A stretch of DNA of 43,607 nt, from the NCBI GenBank assembly GCA_018398765.1, contig JAHBMJ010000632.1, forward strand, positions 1 through 43,607. The letters run 5' to 3'. Both the position numbers and the translations under genes were made by a program. Below the pieces are notes generated by a model, which worked only from the letters and a program-made list of their open reading frames with translations, did not search any database and was not told the origin of the DNA. Shown piece by piece: positions 31,681-40,269 of the stretch. Position 1 is the first letter of the stretch, and each line of letters starts with the position of its first letter. This DNA comes from Chromera velia. Taxonomy: Eukaryota > Sar > Chromeraceae.

Positions 31681-32676
31681 ATAGTGGGAATGCCTAGCGC
31701 GGAACCTATCAATCAATTAATCAATCATTTGAAATTTTATATAAAATTTTATTAGAATTTTCTTTATTTTCATTGGACATTTTCAAAAATTTCAGTTGAT
31801 CCTAACTTAATTACAAAAAATAGAAGGAATGAAAAATTAGACAATCCGTTCAAAATCTTAAACTTAGCAAATTTTCATGCTCGTATAATGCTAGTGTGTT
31901 ACTAAGTAGTAGTAAGATACTAAAGTAAGATATGCTAAGAATAGCTAAGAACTAGCTCTAAGCATGCTTATCTACGTCCATAAGTTAAAATAAATCAATT
32001 CTGGTGGTATTTTATGAGACACAAAGAATTTGAATTAACTAAAAAAAAAAAACCATATACTGATTGAATTGAAGATTGAATCGAAGTATCCATATAAATA
32101 CTAAATTATTAAAAAAAAAAAAAAAACGTTACCAGCCGTTTTTACCATTTTCATTATATGTAGAGTTTGGTTGGTGTATGCATGCCCAGCTAGATCTAGA
32201 CAAGCCTAGCTGCACAACCAGTTGGAAGCGGACGTCCTCTCCCAGCCATCCTACCTGAAACAACGAAACCACTTCCCTCCCATGCAGGACATCGAAGGTT
32301 CTCTCTAGAGGGCCGCCAACTCAACCCTCCATTGAGAGAGACAGCATGCAGACATTCTTGACAAGAGACCGAAACGAAAAACGAAGATGAGAAAATAGAA
32401 GAAATCGATCAACCAAGTCATGCAGACGCAGACGCGCCAGGCAAACAAACCCTCTTCTGCATGCACAGGAAGGTGACTGCCCACCACCCTTCTCTTTAAA
32501 CGAAAGATCCTCCCAACACAGCCCTCTCTGTGTGTGAGCGCATTCGCCGCATTTAAACGAGTCGTGATGAGGAAAACAGGTCGATGACCTGACGCACGCA
32601 TTCCGAAAGAAGAAGAAAGAGATGAACAGACTCAACAGACGACGAACATAACAGAGGAGCAAAGGGAAGAAATCCA

Positions 32677-34758
32677 TCAATGAGGAAGAGAGGAGACCCG
32701 CTTGCACTCTTTGCAACATCAACAGTCCTTTCGGTGAACACAAATGCCCTTCCCTCCGCAGTCCTTGCAGAAGTAACGCTGTCGGCCGTGCTCACATATG
32801 CCCTTTCCTCCACAATCCTTGCACTGAGAGCGACGGCGACCGTGCTTGCAGATGCCCCCCCCCCCGCACTCTTTGCACTTGCTCCGTTGTCGGCCATGCT
32901 CACAGATGCCCTTCCCTCCGCAATCCTTGCACCTGTAACGTTCCCTGCCGTGCTCACAGGTGCCCCCCCCTCCGCACTCCCAGCACCGAGAGCGAAGCCG
33001 ACCGTGCTCACATATGCACCCCCCTCCTCAGTCCTTGCACTGAGAGCGCTGTCGGCCATGCTCGCAGATTCCGTTCCCTCCACACTCCTTGCAATAAGTG
33101 CGTCGACGACCGTGCTCACAGATACTCGCTCCTCCGCACTCCTTGCAAGAGAATCGGTGCCGACCGTGCTCACAGATGCCCTTCCCTCCGCAGTCCTTAC
33201 AGCGGGAGCGCTGTCGGCCATGCGGACAGAGGATCTTTCCGTGTCGGTTTCTCTTGACCTCTCCTGTGCCCTCTCTCTCCTTCGCTGTTCTGTTGACCTC
33301 TCTTCTCCCACTGCCACCGTCACGCTGTCCACTCATCTGATGCTGCTGCTGGGCGTCGGCGCTGGAGATGAGGGGGCGCTTTCCGTTAGCGTGACATTCT
33401 CTCTGTGCACTTGCATACTCTGTCCAGTCAGTGCAAACACGGTCAGAGGGACAAAACGGATTGATCGCCCGTCCTGTCTGACACGCTCCCCTCCCTCCTC
33501 TCAACCTCCCTTCCGTTCCCTCAGGCTCTGACGGCCTGTCGACCCCTATCCAGTCTTGGTGAGATTCGAAGACGGTAAAAGAAGGAAAAGAGAGACGGCG
33601 GCGCTTCGGACCCTCACACACAGAGGAATCCCACTGCGCCTCTGACGATGCTTTGTCAGAACCGGACTGATGGATTCCTGGAAGAGGCGCACCCCCACAT
33701 GTCAAAGCACTCCTCCCCCTCAACACACCCACACCCCTCTTTCCATCAACACAGACAGGAGCGAATCTGCATCTCTCGTCATCAAAATGATCATGTCCCT
33801 TGCTCTCCCCCATCACCTCATTTACAGATACAGACTGCCCTGTGGAAATATACAAAGCGTCAGACTGAGCAGACGCGACCAGAATGTTCTTGGAGGCAGC
33901 TGCGACTCCAACGCCACCCACCGTCGCCCTCCCGCTCTCTCTCAAGGACATTCCCCCAACCCCCTCATCTGCTGCGTCTCTGCGGTTGGTAAACACCCTC
34001 TCTGCTCCCTCCCCACCCTCTTTCCCAGACGAAACGCAAGTGAGAGAAGAAGACGAAAGGACAACTGCAGGAGCAGAGCGCGACGTGTCAGACTCTCTGA
34101 CTGACAGGCCGCCCTCAGGTGGACCCCCGAACCCTCCCCCGTCACTCATCTCCTCCCTCTCAGCCTGCCTGTCTCCCTCACCGTTCATCTCCGAGGAGAC
34201 AGAGGGGAACGTGTCCTGTTCGAGATGCTGCTGTGCTAACACCATGTCCTCTAATCGCAGCGGAGTCACCTGTGTCTCCCCATCTCCCCAACGTCCCTCA
34301 AACAACGCAAACCCACCACCAACGACCTCCACCTCCCGCAACCCACACCCCAAGGGCTCCCACACGCACCCACAAGAGTCCTGACTTCGACCGTCTGTGG
34401 GAGCTGTTAGTGAGACGGCTGAGGTGAATGCGGAAGAGTTCTGACCACCATCTACCAGAACCCCGCCATCAACTAACGCCATACCACCGCACGCGGACGA
34501 GCTCTCACCGACAGTGTCGGCACCTGGTCCGACAAGGGCAAACTGAAATCGAACATTAGAGCGCGCGCCGTGAAGAATAGGAAAGGACATCCACACGCCT
34601 GCGAAGGCAGGGTCCTTCACTCGATGAAGGGGGACACCATGACTCGCATCTCCCCTTCCAAGCTCAGAGCTGCTCCCGACCACCACCAATGTCTGCCCCT
34701 CCCGAGGCTCCACACCAGAGCAAGCGAGACGGACACAACCCGTCTCCGCCTCGATCAT
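32677..34758 (-). CDS. CBM20 starch-binding domain / C-x-H-G-R repeat protein, with two in-frame TGA codons
   Basis: From ATG 34758 the frame gives a CBM20-like domain (VRLACSGVEPREGQTLVVVG, SSELGRGDA, VRFQFALVG), the carbohydrate-binding module that binds starch. A long Ser/Glu-rich linker follows, then EVKRNRHGKILCPHGR and a zinc-type repeat of 18 residues, C-x-H-G-R-x-R-x2-C-x2-C-G-G. A TGA at 33028-33030 ends the uninterrupted frame after four repeats (576 residues) exactly where the second Cys of the C-x2-C pair is expected. The frame then continues through six more repeats, a second TGA (32719-32721), and KECKRVSSLPH before TGA 32677-32679. The final residues match KECKLVSSLPL of the paralogue at 36441-38072, so the downstream part was once coding. 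It is therefore a mildly broken gene, or one using UGA readthrough or selenocysteine. ATG 34881 is an in-frame alternative start, but the paralogue supports 34758. Confidence 0.8.
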
Positions 34759-35715
34759 CGTGATGCCTGGATGATCGAGAATCCGTGAAGGGAAAAACAA
34801 AAGTGGGTCCCTGTGTGATGTCTGCAAGCAGGCAACCAGTGAAGAGATGAACACCTTCTCATCCAACTGCGAAAACGACAAGACCTACAGTGTGAGCAAA
34901 AAAGTCGACACAACAGCCTCCATGCAATCCTAGCTGTCAACTGACCTGATTCTGTTTGAGTCGACTTGAGCGTGTCACGAAAGAGACGCGCACGCAAGAG
35001 GTCGGAGGCTGGAAAACCAGAAAGGAAGCCGATGACCTCAAACAGCAGGGAAAACGCGACAATCGGAAGCCTCGATCGATCCTTTCGCTGCGTGATTGGC
35101 AACGCGTACATATAGACGGCTTTACCCGTTCAGTCGATCGACCGATCCCAGAAGACAGACAAAGACAAACTGACAGACTGGACTGAACTTCAATTTCTGG
35201 CTATATGTACATTAATATATATGTGTAAACAGGTGGAATGCACCTTGATCAAGGACCTGAAACCGTCAAACACGAATGAATGCTGCTGAGTGTATATAGG
35301 CAAAGACGGTAAGCCAGAGGAGACAACAAACAAGAAGCCGTTTTCAGACCTTTCCTCGTCTTGTTCGCCTCTCGCAATCAAGTGTGAAACTTAATATCAA
35401 TATGCTGTTGGGTTCTGAAAAAGGAAGGTCTTGTCAGTGACAGTCAGTCTCATTGACAACAGTCTTGAATCTGACAAGAAGTTCAGAACATGCAGCTAGT
35501 GACTTCGGCAGTCTCTGACACTATTCTGACACTGATGCAGGTCCAATCAGTGAACATGCATGATGCAAGGGCATCTCAAGCGCGCGTGCGGGGCCGCCAT
35601 GGGCCGCCCCGCGTCTCCAAGCGCTTTCTTTCGATCGTTTTCGGTGCACATCTTTCCATATTATCTTTCCTGGCACAGTTTCTCTGCATGACAATCTCTG
35701 ACAGGAAGACTGGCA

Positions 35716-36036
35716 GTGATATGGCAGTGGTGCAATGAGATGCATGGTTCATTGTGGCGTTTTCAGAGTCGTCGATTCCACTTCGGAAAGCCTACCTCCA
35801 ATGAATCCTTAATTGAAGAAGTCGTGAGCGCTTCCTTGAGGAATCACTTCGAACCGGAAGCAAAGAGGCTGAAGAGACAGCTAGCGACAGTTGGACTCGG
35901 CGAGTCGCCAACAAAAAACCCTGTCCACAGACCCTCTGACTTCCTGAGAGATTTATTCATTGTGATTGGAAAAGAGAAGGGCAGGACATCTAAGAATCCC
36001 TATCACTGTACAGAAGCCCTCCAACGGACATCCTAG
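35716..36036 (+). other. short open frame of uncertain status
   Basis: The frame contains a coding-like stretch (SNESLIEEVVSASLRNHFEP, PSDFLRDLFIVIGKEKGRT). There is no recognisable domain and no start context, and its neighbours do not support a gene. It may be an exon or gene fragment. Confidence 0.2.
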
Positions 36037-36232
36037 CAACAGTCTCCGATCGATCTATCAGGCCAACGCGTCTTCAGTCCTTCCGGTAGAGCAAGTTGAT
36101 CGAGGCGACTTGATCAGGTGAGCCCATGTGCTTGATAATAGGGAACCGATGAAGGTTCGACGTTTGGGAAGGTCAAATTTTCACCAAGCTGGTGGATCTG
36201 TGCTTCTATTCGTTCAATGTGGCTCTCTCTCT

Positions 36233-36272
36233 ATATATATGTATACATATTTTATATATATATATATATATA
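36233..36272. repeat. (TA)n microsatellite
   Basis: TATATATA runs interrupted by GTATACATATTT, about 170 bp upstream of ATG 36441. Confidence 0.85.
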
Positions 36273-36440
36273 TTTGTTCTCAAGTCTCCGCTTTGTGACT
36301 TGAATTGTGCTTGCAGGATCCCGTTGAGGGACGTCGTCGACGACGAGGGCAGCTGGCTGTGTACCCATTGTGACTGTCCCTCGTGTCGGTCGATTGATTG
36401 AAGTTGGAGCCGTCTACCTGTCTACATACACAGTGGCACA

Positions 36441-38072
36441 ATGAAGGGGGTGATCGCCTTTGTTGCGCACTGCCCGGAGGTCCGAGAGAATCAACGCGTT
36501 GTGGTGGTGGGAGAATGTCCCGAGCTGGGAGGTTGGGAGCTGGGTGGTGCGTTGTCTCTGAGACCTGCACCGTGTGGGCGTCCGTGGTGGGTGTCAAGTG
36601 AGGTGAGAGTGAATCTGTCGGCATCGCAGATGGGTGTCTCTGGAGATGTCGCGACTGACGGGGGGACAGGGGGGGAAGGGGGGGGAGTGGTCGTTTCAGA
36701 ATTGAAGTTTCGACTTGTTGCGATTCCGAACGACGGCAACGTTGTCGATTTGCCAGATTCCCATGAGGTCGTGTGTCTTGAGGGGCTGAAGGGTGGAGAT
36801 TTCCGTGTGGTGCGTCTGGTTGGGAGGGGAGCTGCTGCTGAGTGCTCTTCGGTGGGAGAGAGGGGTGAGAATACGATCTGTGTCAAAGAAGAAATGGAAG
36901 GAGAGGGGGTGGAGACGGAGTTGGTTGGAATCTCGGTGGAATGGGGGGTCCCTGAGAGCGTGCAGCTCGCCTTGCTCCCCCTGCACATGAACAGGCAGGC
37001 AGAGCATTTGCAGAGACAGAGTGGGCATCCTGGTCTATCTGACCATCCGACCCAGTCAGAGAGTGCGTGTCCGATTTCCTCAGAGATGACCCAAACAGCC
37101 CCCAGTCAGGACACGTCAAGCGTCTCCCTCTGCAGCCAACAGACGGCTGTCCAGTGCAGGCGGTCTGATGGCGAGGAAGGAAGGGGTGAGGGCGAGAATA
37201 GAAGTCTGTCAGTGGGAGCCTATTACCGGTTCGCTGAGACTGAGTGTGAGTCTGGCAACCCGATCCTTCGCCCCCACCCTTCGCCCTCCACCCACCTGCA
37301 GACGTGTGATCGGACCCGTGATCGGCAGTCAGAAGAGAGGCTGTGTGATAGGCCACACGGCTTTGCAGTTCCCTTGAAGCGTCGTCGGTCAGAGGCTGCT
37401 CTCACTCAGGTGAGAGGTGGAGAGTGCAATGAGGTGTGTGGCCTTGACGGTGAGAGAAGTGGGGGTGCATTGGGTGAGTTGAAGAGGGAGGGGGGTTGTG
37501 TGGGGGAAGAGAAGCGTCGTTGTCTGAGTGCGTCTCTTCCATCCTCTGCCCCTCTCTCTTCAGAGCCCTGCAGAGGGAGGGGGGATCCAGTGGCTGGAGG
37601 GAGAGCGGTCGTGTCTGCTGAGAATGGTCGTCGGGGGGGAGAGGGAGGAGAGGTGAAGAGAAACCGCCATGGGAAGACTCTCTGTTTGCATGGACGGGTC
37701 CGCAGCAGGTGCAAGGAGTGTGGAGGTGGGAGCATCTGTCAGCACGGTCGCATTCGCTCTCAGTGCAAGGACTGCGGAGGGAAGAGCATCTGTGAGCACG
37801 GTCGGCAGCGTCCCCAGTGCAAGGAGTGTGGAGGGGCGAGTATCTGCGAGCACGGCCGCATTCGCTCTCAGTGCAGGGAGTGCGGCGGGAGGAAAATCTG
37901 TGAACACGGCCGGCAGCGTCCCCAGTGCAAGGAGTGTGGAGGGGCGAGTATCTGCGAGCACGGCAGAAAGCGATACTACTGCAAGGAGTGCGGAGGAAAG
38001 GGCATCTGCGTGCACCAAAAAAGGCGCTACGGCTGCAAGGAGTGCAAGCTGGTGTCTTCCCTTCCTCTTTGA
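36441..38072 (+). CDS. CBM20 starch-binding domain / C-x-H-G-R repeat protein
   Basis: Single-exon gene for 543 residues. Residues 1-130 form a CBM20-like starch-binding domain (VIAFVAHCPEVRENQRVVVV, CPELGGWELGGALSL, RPWWVSSEVRVNLS, ELKFRLVAI). The GxCPELGGW turn and aromatic residues are typical of this module. Residues 130-410 are low complexity with no fold recognised. The junction EVKRNRHGKTLCLHGR begins seven 18-residue units, C-x-H-G-R-x-R-x2-C-x2-C-G-G-x2-I, each carrying Cys/His ligands suited to zinc. The last unit is modified (ICVHQKRRYGCKECK) and the protein ends VSSLPL. The inverted paralogue at 32677-34758 shares domain order, junction, C-terminus and 3' flank. The combination could tether something to starch, but that is inference. 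The frame is intact, stop TGA. Confidence 0.9.
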   Translation: MKGVIAFVAHCPEVRENQRVVVVGECPELGGWELGGALSLRPAPCGRPWWVSSEVRVNLSASQMGVSGDVATDGGTGGEGGGVVVSELKFRLVAIPNDGNVVDLPDSHEVVCLEGLKGGDFRVVRLVGRGAAAECSSVGERGENTICVKEEMEGEGVETELVGISVEWGVPESVQLALLPLHMNRQAEHLQRQSGHPGLSDHPTQSESACPISSEMTQTAPSQDTSSVSLCSQQTAVQCRRSDGEEGRGEGENRSLSVGAYYRFAETECESGNPILRPHPSPSTHLQTCDRTRDRQSEERLCDRPHGFAVPLKRRRSEAALTQVRGGECNEVCGLDGERSGGALGELKREGGCVGEEKRRCLSASLPSSAPLSSEPCRGRGDPVAGGRAVVSAENGRRGGEGGEVKRNRHGKTLCLHGRVRSRCKECGGGSICQHGRIRSQCKDCGGKSICEHGRQRPQCKECGGASICEHGRIRSQCRECGGRKICEHGRQRPQCKECGGASICEHGRKRYYCKECGGKGICVHQKRRYGCKECKLVSSLPL

Positions 38073-39664
38073 TCGGATCGGTTTCTTCCCTTTTCACCTT
38101 TTTGCTGTGTTCGGTGTCTGTCGGGTCTCTTCATTTTTTTTTGTCTTCTATGTGAATGCGTGCGTCATGCGATCGATTCGCTTTCCTCATGAACAGTCGC
38201 CCGAATATTGTGCATGCGCCCACACATGTAGAGAGGCGTCTACCTCTGACCTCTCTGTCTAACTGTGCGTGTTCCTTCCAGCTGTTCCTTCCTAATGAGG
38301 TCTCCCTCGTCCTTTTAGAGAATCTCCCTTCTTTGCTCTTCTGTGCGCTCACGCCCCCCCCCCTATCTCTGTCAGTCCTTCTACTGTGTTTGTAGGTGTC
38401 CCACTCTGCTTCCCTTCTTTTCTTTCCTCTGCTTTGTTTCCATTCCATCTGAACACTGCAAAGAGAAGAGGGAAAGGGAACGGTGGATAGCAGATTGAAA
38501 CATTCTACTAAAGACCATCCAGCGAAGAGCGAAAAGAGTCTGCCGATCGAGGCAGCGAGACCGTCACACAAAAAGGGCGGCCGCGGAGGGAAAGCAAAGT
38601 GTCTGAGTGAGAACCGAAAGGAGCTCGGGGGGTGGTAGGAGAACAGTGACAGAAAGGAGGAGGTCTTGAGCAGAAAGAGGGAAGGAAAGAGGGCAGAGCT
38701 GTCCAGAGGTGCAGATTGGAGGAGAAAGGAAGGGAAACGGGAGAATGCAGAAAAGAAGTTTGGTCGTCTATCGAAATTTCCATGTGCAAGCTCTCTCTCT
38801 AGGAAGAGAGCAAGCTCCGACTTTCTTCCTTTGCTTGTATCCCCTCTGTCCTTCTTTCCTTCGTTCTGTCTTTCGTGGAAAGAGCTAGGGAAGAGACTCT
38901 TCAGTCAGGGACTTCATTCTTTTTTTCCTTCTTGCACATCTATTGTCTTAATATTCTGTCTCTGTTTCGTCCTTCTCTATCCCTTTTTTTCTCTGTTCGA
39001 TTCATGCTGTCAATATTTGCATTTTTACGCACTCTTCGATCGCCCTGTTGCTTGACTGCATGAATGTGCGTGTCATTTGTGTGAGGTTCAAATGAGAGAC
39101 TCGGACGGCTGTTTGTTCTAAGCAGCGGCTCTCACTGCCAGTGCCTCTCAGCAGCCTGCCAGTGAGCGCTAGAGTGAACGGCTCACTGACAAGCAGAAAG
39201 AAGGACTCGGAAAGCCTGAAATCTTATCGTTGGATTGAGTTTTCTATGCATATCCAATTCATTTCAATATGAGTTTGGGGTATGTGTTTTGCACAACAGC
39301 CTAGTTTGCATATATTTGCACTAGAGTTTGCAATATGAGCTATAGTTTGCATTTGTGCAGCAAATTATGTTTACTATAGTAAGCTAAAACCTTCTTTAGC
39401 CCATTGTAGAATAAATTGTTTAAGAACAGTATCAATCAATCAACTAGTCTAGTTAAACTATAGCGCTAATTATACAAAACAAGCAATTAGAAATCACTGT
39501 TTTGAATCTTTTGATATCATCTTTCCAAAAAATATTTCTTATTGTTTCTAGCTATTCTTTTTTTATTCATTTGATTGAAGGCTTGGCATATTTTGTTACT
39601 TAGGGCTAGAGATGCCTGCCGTTGCCCGGCAGACACACTGTACTCTGCATATTAAAACTATAAC
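38073..39664. other. intergenic DNA, 3' flank of the CBM20 gene then AT-rich
   Basis: The first ~180 bp (GGTTTCTTCCCTTTTCACC, GAATGCGTGCGTCA) match the 3' flank of the minus-strand paralogue. The rest has no supported gene. Confidence 0.6.
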
Positions 39665-40117
39665 TACACCAAATTCACCAATCCTGTAGTGTTTCACAAA
39701 ATTAAATGTATAACAATTACCCTTGACCCCCCTTTTGTTACACATAAAAATGTGTAACAATTAGCGTGCAATAATTTTTTCCACTGTCTCTCCTACCCCT
39801 CCTGCTCCCGCCTCTACTCTTTTTATCCCTGCCTCCAGTGCTCAAAAATTCTCCCTGCCGCGTTCCTGACGACACCATTGCTCCAAAAGCAGTACCTTCA
39901 AACGATCCTGAAGAAAAAGAAGAAGATAAAACCTAGAATTAATACATATAGCTAAAGTGTGTAATAATGCATTCCCAAAAGTGGTGGTTTGAATTAATGC
40001 ACACTAAAATATGTAGTAATTCATTCATCAAAAATTTATTAAAATGTGTAACAAAACAATGTATAACAAAACATTTTGAAAAAAGTGATTGTGTAACCCT
40101 ACCGGATTGGTACGTGT
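39665..40117. mobile_element. putative 453-bp MITE with 9-bp target-site duplication
   Basis: AACTATAAC occurs at 39656-39664 and 40118-40126, exactly flanking the element. The ends are inverted: the left reads TACACC...ACCAATCCTGTAGTGTTT then CACAA; the right, complemented, reads ACACGTACCAATCCGGTAGG then GTTACACAA. The interior is AT-rich, non-coding, and repeats TGTGTAACAA/TGTATAACAA words. The 9-bp duplication and imperfect terminal repeats suggest a Mutator-like non-autonomous element. The left repeat has a 6-base insertion relative to the right. Confidence 0.6.
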
Positions 40118-40269
40118 AACTATAACCTTAGCTATAACCGCCTTTCTCCGCTTTACAACGCAATTTCAGCACGCTCAAACTACGAGTGCAACATAGACTC
40201 TGGGAGCCTGACTCAATCTGTTATAGTCTATCTAGTAGTCTATACATCTAGCTATACATGAAAAGGGTG

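Larger units (their letters stand above)
30004..32676. other. intergenic region: short tandem repeats then AT-rich DNA
   Basis: It begins with the repeats at 30176-30755 (listed separately) and then AT-rich DNA with no gene from about 30900 to 32300. A GC-rich island at 31490-31680 contains a hairpin. Poly-A runs lie at 32041-32052 and 32111-32126. The last part (about 32450-32676) is homologous to the 3' flank of the gene at 36441-38072 and belongs to the inverted duplication. Confidence 0.6.
34759..36440. other. divergent intergenic region between the two CBM20 genes
   Basis: About 1.7 kb, containing 5' flanks of both genes. No CTTTCCGGGGCC element was found. A (TA)n tract lies at 36233-36272. 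A weak open frame at 35716-36036 is listed separately. TGCTTGCAG at 36310-36318 could be a 3' splice site in the leader of the plus-strand gene. Confidence 0.4.

Noticed and set aside
32680-33531. 283-codon Ala/Thr/Leu-rich plus-strand frame
   Set aside because: Antisense shadow of the zinc-repeat array; its apparent periodicity is the 54-bp coding repeat read backwards.
37660-38060. regularly spaced ~54-bp DNA repeats resembling a CRISPR array
   Set aside because: There are no unique spacers. The period is exactly eighteen codons and the units differ at third positions, so it is a protein repeat.
37402-38097. 231-codon minus-strand frame opposite the plus CBM20 gene
   Set aside because: Shadow of the same 54-bp repeat; no independent domain.
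38666-39055. 129-codon plus-strand frame downstream of the CBM20 gene
   Set aside because: Basic then Phe/Ser-rich low-complexity composition, no domain, and no paralogous counterpart beyond the other gene's 3' flank.
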